The position numbers were made by a program, and so were the translations under genes. Positions 45,771-55,623 of a stretch of 64,000 bases of DNA are shown here, piece after piece. Each line of letters opens with the position of its first letter. Position 1 is the stretch's first letter. Source of the stretch: Anaerolineae bacterium (lineage in GTDB: Bacteria; Chloroflexota; Anaerolineae; Aggregatilineales; Aggregatilineaceae); NCBI GenBank assembly GCA_027494015.1, contig JAOSJP010000001.1, forward strand, positions 1 to 64,000. The letters are read 5' to 3'. A model generated the notes under the pieces. It worked only from the letters and a program-made list of their open reading frames with translations. It searched no databases and was not told the origin of the DNA.

Positions 45771-47870
45771 ATGCCCAACCGTTTGCAGCACGAGACCAGC
45801 CCCTACCTGCGCCAGCACGCCGACAACCCGGTGGACTGGTATCCCTGGGGCGAAGAAGCGTTCGCCGCGGCCAGAGCGCAGGACAAGCCGATCCTGCTCA
45901 GCATCGGCTATGCGGCGTGCCACTGGTGCCACGTCATGGCTCACGAGAGCTTTGAGGACGCGAAGACCGCCGCCTTCATGAACGAGCATTTCGTCAGCAT
46001 CAAGGTGGATCGCGAAGAGCGCCCGGACGTGGACGACATCTACATGCAGGCCACGCTCATCTTCAACCGGGGCAACGGCGGCTGGCCGATGACCGTCTTC
46101 CTGACGGCGGACGGGCACCCCTTCCACGCCGGGACGTACTACCCGCCGGAGCCGCGCTACGGGATGCCCAGCTTCCAGCAGGTGATGGAAGCGGTCGTCG
46201 AGACCTTCCGCAAGAAGCGCGGTGAGGTCGAGCGCACGGGGCGGGCGCTGGCCGAGGAGCTTGGGCGAGCGATGTCCGCCGGGCTGGGGGGCGAGCCGGA
46301 GCTGCTCAGCCCGGCGATTCTGGACGCCGCTGCTCAGGAGATGCTGCGCCGCACCGACCCCGTGCACGGCGGGCTGACGCGCGGCAAGCCGAAGTTCCCG
46401 AATCCGGTCACGCTGGAATACCTGCTGCGCTATCACGCCGCGACTGGCGGCGAGCAGGCGCGCGAGGTGGCCCTGTTCACGCTGCGCAAGATGGCGGCGG
46501 GCGGCCTCTACGATCAGCTTGGCGGCGGCTTTCACCGTTACAGCGTAGACGAGAAGTGGCTGGTGCCGCACTTCGAGAAGATGCTCTACGACAACGCCCT
46601 GCTCAGCCGCGTTTACCTGCACGGCTGGCAGATCAGCGGCGACCCCTTTCTGCGCGAGATCGCTGAGGACACGCTCGATTACGTGCTGCGCGAGATGACC
46701 GCGCCGGATGGCGGCTTCTACAGCACGCAGGACGCCGACTCCGAGGGCGAGGAGGGCAGGTTCTTCGTCTGGACGGCGGACGAGATCCGCGCGGCGCTGG
46801 ATGGCGTGGTCGGCAAGGTGGACGCGCTGCTGGCCTACTGGGGCGTGACCGACGAGGGCAACTTCGAGGGCAAGAACATCCTGCACGCCGCCGACATGCT
46901 GGAGCGGGTTGCCGTGCGGCACGGGCTGTCCGTCGAGCAGATGCGCGACGACCTGGCAGCGGCCAAAGCGGTGCTGTTCACGCTACGCAAGAAGCGCGTG
47001 GCTCCGGCCCGCGATGAGAAAATCATCACCGCCTGGAACGGGATGATGCTTGCCGCGTTTGCGGAGGCGGCGCGCGTCTTGGGCGCGGATGACTATCTGG
47101 AGGCGGCCATTGCCAACGCGCGCTTCTTGCTGCGCGAGATGGTCGGCCCGGACGGGCGGCTGTGGCGGGCGCACAGGGACGGCGCGAGCAAGATCAACGG
47201 CTATCTGGAAGACTACGCCCATGTGATTGACGGGCTGCTGGAGCTGTACCAGGCGACGTTCGACAGGCATTGGTTCGTCGAGGCGCAGCGCCTGGCCGAC
47301 ATCGTGCTCAAGCGTTTCCGCGCCGAAGACGGCGGCTTCTACGACACCAGCGACGATCACGAGGCACTGATCGTCCGCCCGCGCAGCGTGCAGGACAATG
47401 CGACTCCCTCCGGCAGCGCCATGATCGCCTACGAGCTGCTGCGGCTGACCGGCTACACGGCGGAGACGCGCTACGAGGACGCCGCGCTGAGCGTCTACCG
47501 GGCGCTGGGGTCGGCGCTGGCGGAGTACCCGCTGGCCTTCGGCGAGATGCTGATCGGGCTGGACATGGCCCTGCGCCGCCCGCTGGAGATCGCCCTCATC
47601 GGCGATCCGGCGGACGAGCGCACGGCGGCCCTGCTGGAAGTGGTGCGCGCCAGGTATCGCCCGCTGGCAGTGCTGGCGCTCTCTCCGTCGAGCGCGGAAT
47701 CTGGCGCAGTGCCGGCGCTGCTGCGCACGCGCACGCTGCGCGATGGCGCGCCCGCCGCCTACGTCTGCGAGAACTTCGTCTGCGCGGCGCCGGTCACGAC
47801 GGCGGAAGCGCTGGCCGAGGTGCTGGATGGCCCGCCGGAAGATGGCGCTGCGGTTGAAGACGGAGAGTAG
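45771..47870 (+). CDS. Thioredoxin-fold DUF255 protein (YyaL/SPATA20 type)
   Basis: 699 residues, ATG 45771. The N-terminal ~165 residues are the DUF255 thioredoxin-like domain: [40 protein letters not shown], the redox motif CHWC in [35 protein letters not shown] and [16 protein letters not shown]. The remainder is an (alpha/alpha)6-barrel resembling N-acylglucosamine 2-epimerase/glycosidase folds ([47 protein letters not shown]). Bacterial function is unknown. Full length, with the motif intact. It follows the OsmC gene by 163 bp of repeats. Confidence 0.92.
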   Translation: MPNRLQHETSPYLRQHADNPVDWYPWGEEAFAAARAQDKPILLSIGYAACHWCHVMAHESFEDAKTAAFMNEHFVSIKVDREERPDVDDIYMQATLIFNRGNGGWPMTVFLTADGHPFHAGTYYPPEPRYGMPSFQQVMEAVVETFRKKRGEVERTGRALAEELGRAMSAGLGGEPELLSPAILDAAAQEMLRRTDPVHGGLTRGKPKFPNPVTLEYLLRYHAATGGEQAREVALFTLRKMAAGGLYDQLGGGFHRYSVDEKWLVPHFEKMLYDNALLSRVYLHGWQISGDPFLREIAEDTLDYVLREMTAPDGGFYSTQDADSEGEEGRFFVWTADEIRAALDGVVGKVDALLAYWGVTDEGNFEGKNILHAADMLERVAVRHGLSVEQMRDDLAAAKAVLFTLRKKRVAPARDEKIITAWNGMMLAAFAEAARVLGADDYLEAAIANARFLLREMVGPDGRLWRAHRDGASKINGYLEDYAHVIDGLLELYQATFDRHWFVEAQRLADIVLKRFRAEDGGFYDTSDDHEALIVRPRSVQDNATPSGSAMIAYELLRLTGYTAETRYEDAALSVYRALGSALAEYPLAFGEMLIGLDMALRRPLEIALIGDPADERTAALLEVVRARYRPLAVLALSPSSAESGAVPALLRTRTLRDGAPAAYVCENFVCAAPVTTAEALAEVLDGPPEDGAAVEDGE

Positions 47871-47918
47871 CCCGGCAAGCGGCTTTGGTGAGCGGAGTGC
47901 TCTCGCCCAGGACGCAGC

Positions 47919-48020
47919 GTAGGGGCATAGCGCATACGCCCCTAATGAGAGTTGACGCTCAAGACAGGTAATGCGCGCAAATGTCTTGTAGGGGAGGGTT
48001 TGCAAACCCTCCCCTACAAG
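47919..48020. repeat. GTAGGGGCG palindromes, copies 4 (imperfect) and 5 (perfect)
   Basis: An imperfect copy lies at 47919-47944 and a perfect one at 47985-48020 with 18-bp arms (CTTGTAGGGGAGGGTTTG and complement), the longest of the family. The second block at 48130-48240 holds the CCCCATCCCGGCCCTTCCCC / GGGGAAGGG type repeat. No gene in 47871-48267. Confidence 0.8.
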
Positions 48021-48267
48021 CGGCTTCCACCATGATCGTCAAGGCGCATCAGAGATGTCGCCGACAGGATATATGTGTGAGGGGCCAGGCTGAGGCCCCG
48101 ATCCTTAAAGGCCGTTCGAAAAGTCGTGCGCCTGCCCTTGCCCCCATCCCGGCCCTTCCCCCACGAGGGGGAAGGGAGAAGAGCGCGCCCGCTAAGCCCC
48201 TCCCTCCTTGTGGGGGAGGGGTTTGGGGTGGGGGAGATAACTTCTCAAACGGTCTCTCAATGGGAAA

Positions 48268-49470
48268 CTACCCGCCCGCCTCCTCAATGCCAACAGGCTG
48301 CCCGTCGTCGAAGCGGGCGAGAAGCGTCGGCGCGCCGCCCGCGCCCAGCCGGTAGACCATCACCACGCGGATCATATCCCCGTCAGCGAAATCGGCGGGG
48401 CGCAGCGTGCCCCCCACCAGGTTGCGCGGCGCAGCGCTGACCAGGGCGGCGGTCAGCGTTTCTGGCGCGGTGCCGCCGGCAATCAACGCGGCGCGCAGCG
48501 CCCAGATCGCGTCATAGCCAGCGGCGGCCAGCGGCCCCGGCACCTGTCCATAGGCCAGCAGGTAGTCTTCCAGGAAGATGCGCGACGCCCGGCCCGGATG
48601 GGCATACGACCAGTTGGCCGCGCCGATGACTCCAGTGGCCAGCGTGTCGCTGAGAACCCCGGTGCGGACGGCTTCTTCAGCGTGACGATAGGCAAATTGC
48701 CCCGTCCAGCCGCCTTTGCGCAGCAGGCTGAGCAGGTTCGCCGCGTCCTGCGGCGCGCCCCACATCACCACTGCCTCCGGGTTGAGGTCGAGCAGATTGC
48801 GCGACTCGCCGAGCAGCCCCGCCGAGTCAGCCAGTTGCAGGCGCGCGCCGGGGACGATGCCGCGCTCGGTCAGGACGCTCTCGAAGGCGAGCAGCGCCTC
48901 GGTAGACTCGATATTGGTTTGCACCAGGGCGAACGAAGTCAGGGCCAGGTCGTCGAGCAGGACGGCGGCCAGTGCCTGGCTGTAGAGCCGTTCGGGGGCG
49001 CAGATGCGCAGCAGGACGTTGGCTGCGTCGTCGCGGGTGAGGGCATCGGCGGTCGCGGCGGTCAGCACGGGCAGGCCCGCCGCGGTGAGCGCCTGCACGG
49101 CGTCGGCGGTGAGCGCGCTGCTGTCGTCCGGGCCGAGCAGCGCCACAACGCCCTGGGCGATGAGCGCGCTGGCGTCAGCGGCCAGGGAATCGGCAGCGGG
49201 CGGCGCGGCCAGCGCGATCAGCTCAAGCTGCACTGTGCCGCGCTCGGCGACCTCGAAGCCGCCCGCGCCGTTGATCTGGTCAATGGCAAGCTGCGCGCCC
49301 CTGGCCACGTCGGAGTCAGCGACGCCGAGATAGCCGATGCGCAGCACGCCGGCCTGGGCCGGGGGGCGGGCGGCCAGGGCCGGCCCGCCTGCCGCGACCA
49401 GCAGCGCCAGCAGAGCGATCAGCGCCGGCCAGCGCCGGACGCCGGGTACAAGTCGGTTGAGATGATGCAT
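48268..49470 (-). CDS. ABC-type branched-chain amino-acid-like substrate-binding protein
   Basis: 400 residues from ATG 49470 (AGGAGG 6 nt upstream). Signal peptide MHHLNRLVPGVRRWPALIAL...AARPPAQAG. Then the periplasmic-binding type I fold: VLRIGYLGVADSDVARGAQL, AIDQINGAGGFEVAE, VALLGPDDSSALTADAVQAL, GLPVLTAATADALTRDDAAN, LLDLNPEAVVMWGAPQDAAN and GPLAAAGYDAIWALRAALIA, as in LivK-like receptors. No permease or ATPase genes are adjacent, so it is an orphan or works with a distant transporter. Ligand unknown. The long palindromic repeat block lies at its 3' end. Confidence 0.87.
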   Translation of the reverse strand: MHHLNRLVPGVRRWPALIALLALLVAAGGPALAARPPAQAGVLRIGYLGVADSDVARGAQLAIDQINGAGGFEVAERGTVQLELIALAAPPAADSLAADASALIAQGVVALLGPDDSSALTADAVQALTAAGLPVLTAATADALTRDDAANVLLRICAPERLYSQALAAVLLDDLALTSFALVQTNIESTEALLAFESVLTERGIVPGARLQLADSAGLLGESRNLLDLNPEAVVMWGAPQDAANLLSLLRKGGWTGQFAYRHAEEAVRTGVLSDTLATGVIGAANWSYAHPGRASRIFLEDYLLAYGQVPGPLAAAGYDAIWALRAALIAGGTAPETLTAALVSAAPRNLVGGTLRPADFADGDMIRVVMVYRLGAGGAPTLLARFDDGQPVGIEEAGG

Positions 49471-49624
49471 GAGAAACCTCCTGCGCGTGCGCCGCGCGAT
49501 CCAGCAGTATGAGCGCGCCTGGTCGCGGCGCGTGTTCCCCCCTTTATACGCCAGCCGCCCGCGCAGGGCAAGTGCGGCGCGGGCGGCAGCATGTGGCAGT
49601 GATGGGCGTGAGCCAGGGCTGGCG

Positions 49625-51163
49625 TTATTGCAGCCCGGCCCCTTCGAGCTTCTCGATGACCAACTCGGCAACGGATTCGTTGGCAGCGTCCAGATCGTCG
49701 AGGTTGAAGGACGGGTCTGCGATGCTGAAGACCGTGATCAGGAAACGGCCATGTGGCACGACCAGGACGCGATAGACAACCGGCGCGCAGGGGTCGAAGG
49801 CGGTGCCGCCGATCCAGAGCTGGCCAATGGTGCTGGCCGCGCTGTGGGGCATGATGTTGGTGAACAGGCCGGTGTTGAGCCACGCCTGTTGTATCAAAGC
49901 GTCATTCATGTACATCACTGGCCCCTGGCTGTCGTTGAAAAGGGCAACGGTGATCTCCAGGTCTTGCACGAACATTGAGCAGTCAAGGCCCGTAGACCAC
50001 AGGCGGGTGACCTGGCCGACAAACCCGGCCTGCTGACCCGCGCTGAACACGGCATTCGCCAGCTCGTACAGCGCACCGGACTGCAACTGCGCCACAACCT
50101 GGCTGGCCGTGAAAGTGCCGCTGGTTATGTTGTCCAGTGCCCAGGGGGGCGATTGCAACTCCAGATCGCTGATCGTGGGCATGGCCGCGGCCACATCGTC
50201 CAGCGTGGCGAGCTTCGCCGCTTCGGTGGGCGTGGGGGGCTTCGGCAGGACAGAGGTAGCCACCGGGACTGCTGGCGTCTGAGGCAGGGGGATGGCTGGC
50301 GTGGGCTGCAACACCACCGCGCCGGGCGTCGGCGTGGGCGGGAAGGGCTGTGTCGCCAGGGCATCGGCGTGGGCGATGACGGTCTCCACAAGCTGGTCAA
50401 CCAGGTTCCAGACAAGCTGTGGATCGGTGTTGGCATCGGCGGTCATAGAGACAGTGATCAGCAGGCCCCAGTATTCCATGAAGACCCAGTACTCGGTCTC
50501 CTGGGCGAAACATGTGCTCTCTTCGAGGTTCCTGGTGTCCTGCCACCCATGCACGTCCTCAGCAGGAGTCAGTTCGTAGCCCAGCCCGACGAAGAACGCC
50601 TGCACCTGCGGATCGGCGAAGAAAGCGCGTCCGGCGGCGGGATCGCTGAACTGGCCCACGTCGCTGTAGATTTCGCTGATGGGCACGCTGGTCTGGCAGG
50701 AGGCGTAGTTGACGCCGATGGAGCGCTGCCAGCCGTAGGTGGCGGAGATCTGCTGCAAGGCCGAGGCCAGTTCCGGCTTGCCCGCCTGGTTCAGCCCGCC
50801 CATCATGCTCTCCGTCGTGAAAGTGTCCGTGGTCTGGTTAGCGGCGAAGTCGGCGGGCACGTCTGCCGGTTGCAGATTGATGGCGGTTAGCTGCGCGTCG
50901 CTGAGCGGCGGAAAGGACGGCTCAGTGGAAGCCGGTGTGCTGGTGGGGATGAGCAGCCCTCCGCCTGCTTCTGGCGTGTTTGTTGGGATGAGCAATCCGC
51001 CGCCGGTCTGCGGGGTGCCCGCCGGAGTATCCTCGATCACCGGTGGGAGTGTGGGCGTCGGGTCGCCCTGCGCGCCGGCATAACCGGGTGGCAGGGCCAG
51101 CGCAACAAGCACGAATGACAGCACAACTGAGAAAAAGAGTGTCTTGACGATGGGCGATTTCAC
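49625..51163 (-). CDS. Secreted two-domain protein with GGLLIPTxTP repeats, paralogue A
   Basis: 512 residues. Signal peptide MKSPIVKTLFFSVVLSFVLV...GYAGAQ, then Thr-Pro-rich repeats (GGGLLIPTNTPEA, GGGLLIPTSTPAS). Two related domains follow. The first contains LQPADVPADFAANQTTDTFT, YASCQTSVPISEIYSDVGQF and HGWQDTRNLEESTCFAQETE. The second, after a Pro-rich linker (LQPTPAIPLPQTPAV), contains LELQSPPWALDNITSGTFTA and LDCSMFVQDLEITVALFNDS. Each keeps its Cys pair. No catalytic motif; ligand binding is a guess. It is 51-65% similar by eye to the next gene. A promoter-like TTGCGT-16-TATACT lies upstream (51357-51384). Confidence 0.78.
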   Translation of the reverse strand: MKSPIVKTLFFSVVLSFVLVALALPPGYAGAQGDPTPTLPPVIEDTPAGTPQTGGGLLIPTNTPEAGGGLLIPTSTPASTEPSFPPLSDAQLTAINLQPADVPADFAANQTTDTFTTESMMGGLNQAGKPELASALQQISATYGWQRSIGVNYASCQTSVPISEIYSDVGQFSDPAAGRAFFADPQVQAFFVGLGYELTPAEDVHGWQDTRNLEESTCFAQETEYWVFMEYWGLLITVSMTADANTDPQLVWNLVDQLVETVIAHADALATQPFPPTPTPGAVVLQPTPAIPLPQTPAVPVATSVLPKPPTPTEAAKLATLDDVAAAMPTISDLELQSPPWALDNITSGTFTASQVVAQLQSGALYELANAVFSAGQQAGFVGQVTRLWSTGLDCSMFVQDLEITVALFNDSQGPVMYMNDALIQQAWLNTGLFTNIMPHSAASTIGQLWIGGTAFDPCAPVVYRVLVVPHGRFLITVFSIADPSFNLDDLDAANESVAELVIEKLEGAGLQ

Positions 51164-51356
51164 AGATGTCTCTCCTTTGCCTGACCCTGTGTGCGCGGGG
51201 GCACAGGCAGGTGCCAGGACCTGAGCGGACGAGAACGATCAGCCTGTTGAGCGGACCCAGGAGACTGCGTGGGCGGCTTAGGAACCCATGCAGGGAAGGC
51301 GGTGGCGTACAGGTCGCCCCAACGACGCGCCGTGACGTCCACACCACTTATCTATT

Positions 51357-51384
51357 AGTATAAGTGATATTGACGTGTACGCAA
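51357..51384 (-). promoter_or_regulatory. Candidate promoter of paralogue A
   Basis: On the minus strand TTGCGT, 16 bp, TATACT, about 190 nt before the start codon. The palindrome ACTTAT...ATAAGT overlaps the -10 and may be an operator. The rest of the 320-bp gap 51164-51482 shows no gene. Confidence 0.55.
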
Positions 51385-51482
51385 GAGACTGGCAGGAGAT
51401 TGCGCGACTCGAACCGCCGCCCGCGCGTGGCAAGTGCGGCGCGGGCGGCGAGAGCGACGGCAGGAGGCGAGATCGGGGCCGG

Positions 51483-53027
51483 CTATCGCAGCCCGGCTTT
51501 CCCGATCTTGTCTACGGTGAAGGTGGCGATGTTCTGGGCGATGGCCACCACTTCATTGGGATCGGCGGAGGCAGATGCCGTCAGCGCAACCATAATCATG
51601 AAGCGGTCGTGCGTCACGACCCAGTTGCGGAAAACCGCTTTGCCACAGCGATGGAAGTCCGTGCTGCCTTCCCACAACTGGCCCTGTCCGCTGGGCGCGA
51701 TGCTGCCGAACACCCCTGTATTGAGCCACGCCTGCTGCATGGCGGAGTCATTCATGTACAAGGCCGATCCCTGCGCATCGTTGAACAGCGCGACATCAAT
51801 CTCCACATCCAGCAGCGCCGGATCGCCGCAGGTAGTCTCTGTGTTCCACAGGTACGACACCTGGCCGATCAGCCCGGCGCGCTGCCCGGCCTGCTGGGTG
51901 GCATCGGCGATCTCGGCCAACCCGCCCGACTGGAAGAGCGCTACAAGCTGCTCGAACGTGTAGATGCCGCTGAGGGATTGGTCGCGTACCCAGGGCGGCG
52001 AGTCCATGCCCAGCTCGTCCATCGTCGGCATGATCGACTCGATGTCCTGCAGCGTAGCGCGCGCGACTTCGGGGGTGGGGGTCGCCACCACGACGACGGG
52101 CGTTGGCACTACGATGGCGGGTGTCGGCACCACCACTACCGCCCCAGGGACGGGCGTCGGCGGGAAGGGTATTGAAGCCATCGCGTCGGCGTGAGCCACG
52201 ACCTGCGCGGCGAGCTGGTCAACCAGGCCGTTGACCAGGCCAGGATCGGTGTTGGCGTCGGCGACCATCGAGACCGTGATGAATAGCCCCCAGTACTCGA
52301 ACATCAGGCCGTATTCGGTCTCCTGGGCGAAGCACGCCCCAGGGCCGGGGCCGAGGGTTGTGCGCCAGCCGTGTACATTCTCAGCCGGAGCTACGGCATA
52401 TCCCAGTGCGGTGAAGAAGTCCTGCACCTGGAGATCGTCGAAGAAAGCGCGGCCCTCGGCTGACCCGGTGAACTGCCCGACTTCGCTGTAGATCTCGCTG
52501 ATGGGCACGTTGGGCTGGCACGACGTATAGGTGAATCCGACAGAGTTCTGCCAGCCATAGGTGGCGGAGAACTGCTGGAAAGAGGCGGCCTGGTCGGTCA
52601 TGCCAGCATCGTTCAGGGCGACGAGCATCTCCTCCGCCGTGAACGTGTCAACTTGCTGGTTGGCGGCGAAGTCGCCGGGCACATCAGCCGCGTGCAAATT
52701 GATGTCGGCCAGGTCGTCTTCGCTCAGTGGCGGGAAGGACGGCTCGCTGGGCGCGGGCGTGCTGGTGGGGATGATGAGGCCGCCGGACGGCGTGCTGGTG
52801 GGGATGAGCAGGCCACCGGATGGTGTGCTGGTCGGGATGAGCAGGCCGCCATCGCCGCTCGCCGGCGAGGGGGAGCCGCTGGGGAAGACCCCATCGCTGA
52901 GCAATCCTGCGGTGGGCGTCGCCGCTTGCCGGGCATCAGCGGCTCCGGTTGGCAGCAAAGCCAGCGCGGCGACCAACACCGCCAGGCCGGCCACAAATAC
53001 GAACGACTGCGTGATAGGTCTCATCAT
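51483..53027 (-). CDS. Secreted two-domain protein with GGLLIPTSTP repeats, paralogue B
   Basis: 514 residues from ATG 53027 (GGAGGAGAG upstream; the second ATG is in tandem). Signal peptide MMRPITQSFVFVAGLAVLVA...GAADA. The linker has three near-identical 11-residue units (GGLLIPTSTPS, GGLLIPTSTPS, GGLIIPTSTPA). The same two-domain core as the neighbouring gene follows (INLHAADVPGDFAANQQVDT; YTSCQPNVPISEIYSEVGQF; LGMDSPPWVRDQSLSGIYTF; VALFNDAQGSALYMNDSAMQ). This is a clear local duplication with both copies intact. The conserved YGW...C...ISEIYS pattern suggests a common binding fold, with no recognisable family. Confidence 0.78.
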   Translation of the reverse strand: MMRPITQSFVFVAGLAVLVAALALLPTGAADARQAATPTAGLLSDGVFPSGSPSPASGDGGLLIPTSTPSGGLLIPTSTPSGGLIIPTSTPAPSEPSFPPLSEDDLADINLHAADVPGDFAANQQVDTFTAEEMLVALNDAGMTDQAASFQQFSATYGWQNSVGFTYTSCQPNVPISEIYSEVGQFTGSAEGRAFFDDLQVQDFFTALGYAVAPAENVHGWRTTLGPGPGACFAQETEYGLMFEYWGLFITVSMVADANTDPGLVNGLVDQLAAQVVAHADAMASIPFPPTPVPGAVVVVPTPAIVVPTPVVVVATPTPEVARATLQDIESIMPTMDELGMDSPPWVRDQSLSGIYTFEQLVALFQSGGLAEIADATQQAGQRAGLIGQVSYLWNTETTCGDPALLDVEIDVALFNDAQGSALYMNDSAMQQAWLNTGVFGSIAPSGQGQLWEGSTDFHRCGKAVFRNWVVTHDRFMIMVALTASASADPNEVVAIAQNIATFTVDKIGKAGLR

Positions 53028-53118
53028 CTCTCTCTCCTCCACCGGGTCGAACGGTCTGGCACTGACACGCGCCAGTCACCGGAGACCAGGGTTGCCTTAT
53101 GCCGACGATTCTTCCTCA

Positions 53119-53124
53119 AGTATA
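53119..53124 (-). promoter_or_regulatory. Candidate -10 of paralogue B
   Basis: TATACT on the minus strand, in AT-rich sequence 92 nt before the start codon; the same hexamer as in the promoter of paralogue A. The -35 is weak. Confidence 0.45.
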
Positions 53125-53187
53125 AGCCTTACTACGATTTGGAGCGAGTCAGTTGCGAGAATCTGCGCCGCAGAGCTGGGAGGTCAC

Positions 53188-53330
53188 GACCTCACCCCCG
53201 CTCGGCGCTGGTGCGCCTCGCCTCCCCCTCTCCGTTGACGGAGAGGGGGAAAGGCCGAGCGTAGCGAGGCCAGGGGGTGAGGTCAACCAGGGCGCTGCTC
53301 TGCTGCGCCCCTACGAAACCGGCGCGCACT
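53188..53330. repeat. GCAGCAGAGCAGC / CCTCACCCCC repeat unit
   Basis: CCTCACCCCCGCTCGGCGCT, hairpin CCCCCTCTCCGT/ACGGAGAGGGGG, GGCCAGGGGGTGAGGTCAAC, then CAGGGCGCTGCTCTGCTGCG CCCCTACG. Complete single unit. Confidence 0.75.
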
Positions 53331-53380
53331 TAGCTCGCCAACAGTGTGCACGAGAGGGAAGCGATTTCTCAGATGATCTC

Positions 53381-55333
53381 TCACGGCGCGAGCAGGAGGA
53401 TGTCCGGCGCAGCCTGCGGGCCTTCCTCGGCGTCCAGGCGAAAGATGGCGTTGATCCCCGGCGTCCCGTCGTCGCGCGCTCGTACGCCGTCGAACAATCC
53501 CGCGCGCAGCGCGAACGGCCCGGCAGCGTCCGCGGGGACGCTCACCGTCAGGCGATAGGCCAGCAGATCGCCGGGTGCCCAATCCAGCGCCGGGATCAGC
53601 GCGCCGTCCGCCACTGCCAGGCGCGCCCCATCCCCGTCGTAGAGATGGGCGAAGGGCGCGAACATCCAGATGCCCCGGTCGGGGTGCAGGGCCTCCACCC
53701 GCCAGAACAGGTCGAGCGCGACGGTCGCGCCGGGCGCTAGCTCGCCGCTCAGCGTCCAGCCGGCGAAGCGCACGCCCACGTCCGACGGGATGGCGGCGGG
53801 ATGGGCGATGAGCAGGCGGTCGGGCGTGACGGCCCACAGGCGGATGATCGCTCCATCAGCGAGGAGCAGCGGCTCCCCGACCGGCTCCGCGTAGAGCGGC
53901 GGCGGGCTGGCCGGCTCTCCCGCGCGCTGCACGGTGACGATCAGCGCGCCGCCCGGCGGGACGATCAGCGCCCGCTCTAGCTCGCTCAGGTGCTCGGCGC
54001 GGATGGCGCGCCCGGCCATGACTTCCGCCGTCCATTCGTCCATCGGCGCGAGCACAGCCATGCCCGGCTCGCGCGCGGCGCGGATGCGCTCGCCAAGCGC
54101 TGTCAGCTCGGCCAGCGGCAGTGTCCCCGGCAGGTCTTCGTCGGGGTGCGCGGCGGTGTTCTGGGCGAAGCGGACGGCGCTCAGCCCGTTGAGCGCGCTG
54201 CTGACGACGACCAGCACGCCGACGATCAGCAGGCCCGCGCGCCGGCTCAGCAGCGGGCGCAGCGCGTAGGCGGCCAGCCCGTGCCCGGCGGGGACGGTCA
54301 GCAGCAGATAGAAGGGATGCACGGCGCGCGAGACGTAGCTCATCAGCAGCACGGGCAGGGCGAACCAGACGAGCAGGATCAGCGCCCCATCGCGCTGCTG
54401 AGCGTCGGGCGAGCGCCGCCAGGCGCGCAGGGCTGCGCCCGCGCCGAGCGCGATCAGCGCCGTCCACACGGCGTGTATCGCGGCGCTGAGGTCCTGGCGC
54501 AGCGCTGCGTCATCCGCCGGGGCGTTCGCGCCGCGCACGTCCGCGTATCCGCCGCCGCTGACCAGGCGCAGGGCATGGCTGAGCGCCTCGTCCGAGAGGC
54601 GCGCCCCCCCCTCGGCGAAGGACTCGGCGCGGCTCGTCGTGCGCTCCCAGTTGCTGAGCAGTCCGGCGGCGTAGAGGGCCAGCAGCGCAGCGAACACGGC
54701 GACCCCGGCTGCGAGCGCGCGCCTGGGCACCCGCCGCCGGTGGACGAGGATCAGCAGGCCCACCGGCGCGATCAGCGCGTAGGCCAGCAGATAGGTATGG
54801 GCGAAGAGGGCCAGCCCGATCAGCGCGACCAGCGTCCGACGGGCGGGATGGCGCGTCTGCCCGGTGAGAACGGGCGCCAGCGCCCAGAAGACGAGCGCCA
54901 CGAAGAAGGGAGCCAGCGCCTGCACCCATGTGCGGCGGCTGTCCTCGATGATCCAGGGGTTGGCGGCGAAGAGCGCCGCCCCGACGAGGGCTGCCCGCGT
55001 CCCCAGCAGCCAGCGCAGCCCGCGATAGGCCAGCCACACGGCGAGCGTGTTGAGGGCGATGGTGAGCACGTACACGGCGAGCGCCTGCCGCGTCAGGGCG
55101 ACGACGGGCAGATAGAAGTAGCCGGTCAGCGGGGGGTTGTCGAAGAGGACGGACGTGCCCTGCCCGGTCAGCGGGAACTGCCCGGCATCCAGGGTGTGCA
55201 GCGCCTGCCAGATCGGGTACACCTGGTCAATGTTGACCTCGATGCTGCCCATGTGCTGGAAGCGCAGCCAGGCCCCAACCAGCAGAATTGCCAGCAGCGC
55301 CAGCCGTTCCCCGCGCGATAGGGTGTCGTGCAT
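53381..55333 (-). CDS. GT39-like membrane glycosyltransferase 4 with C-terminal beta domain
   Basis: 650 residues from ATG 55333 (AGGAGAGCGG upstream). Polytopic GT-C protein. The first extracytoplasmic loop HMGSIEVNIDQVYPIWQALH has an acidic pair at the catalytic position, and DNPPLTGYFYLPVVALTRQA and LFAANPWIIEDSRRTWVQAL follow, as in ArnT/PMT-like proteins. About eleven helices to residue ~400. The C-terminal ~150 residues are an extracytoplasmic beta-sandwich (VGVRFAGWTLSGELAPGATV; WMFAPFAHLYDGDGARLAVA; WAPGDLLAYRLTVSVPADAA; ALRAGLFDGVRARDDGTPGI), homologous in pattern to the end of the third glycosyltransferase at 23201. Divergent from the ribosomal protein L25 gene. Confidence 0.82.
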   Translation of the reverse strand: MHDTLSRGERLALLAILLVGAWLRFQHMGSIEVNIDQVYPIWQALHTLDAGQFPLTGQGTSVLFDNPPLTGYFYLPVVALTRQALAVYVLTIALNTLAVWLAYRGLRWLLGTRAALVGAALFAANPWIIEDSRRTWVQALAPFFVALVFWALAPVLTGQTRHPARRTLVALIGLALFAHTYLLAYALIAPVGLLILVHRRRVPRRALAAGVAVFAALLALYAAGLLSNWERTTSRAESFAEGGARLSDEALSHALRLVSGGGYADVRGANAPADDAALRQDLSAAIHAVWTALIALGAGAALRAWRRSPDAQQRDGALILLVWFALPVLLMSYVSRAVHPFYLLLTVPAGHGLAAYALRPLLSRRAGLLIVGVLVVVSSALNGLSAVRFAQNTAAHPDEDLPGTLPLAELTALGERIRAAREPGMAVLAPMDEWTAEVMAGRAIRAEHLSELERALIVPPGGALIVTVQRAGEPASPPPLYAEPVGEPLLLADGAIIRLWAVTPDRLLIAHPAAIPSDVGVRFAGWTLSGELAPGATVALDLFWRVEALHPDRGIWMFAPFAHLYDGDGARLAVADGALIPALDWAPGDLLAYRLTVSVPADAAGPFALRAGLFDGVRARDDGTPGINAIFRLDAEEGPQAAPDILLLAP

Positions 55334-55419
55334 CCGCTCTCCTGTGACCGCACCTGAAGACGCCGGGGCAATGATAGCGTGCGCAGCGGGTCGCGTCGAG
55401 ACGAAGCGCGCATCAACCA

Positions 55420-55448
55420 TTGACGCTCGGCACGCGCTCCATTACAAT
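55420..55448 (+). promoter_or_regulatory. Sigma-70 promoter of the L25 gene
   Basis: TTGACG (55420-55425), 17-bp spacer, TACAAT (55443-55448). It implies a ~170-nt leader containing the hairpin GCGCGGTCT/AGACCGCGC around 55472-55496; a TATAAA at about 55564 could be a second start. Confidence 0.8.
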
Positions 55449-55623
55449 TGCTGCCGCTGTGTGCCGTCCTGTCCGCCCCTGCGCGGTCTGTGTGAGACCG
55501 CGCGCGCTGGTGCGAAGGATGCGTTTCAGAGGTCCGGGCGGCGATTGATGGCAAGAGAGCGCACTATAAACAGGCGTGGCGGGCCGGCTCGGCACGCTGG
55601 TAGATCGGGGAGAAGGTATTTCA

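Noticed and set aside
53990..55321. 443-residue plus-strand frame opposite the fourth glycosyltransferase
   Set aside because: Low-complexity Arg/Gln/Gly-rich translation; the minus strand encodes a clear GT39-like protein with its own ribosome-binding site.
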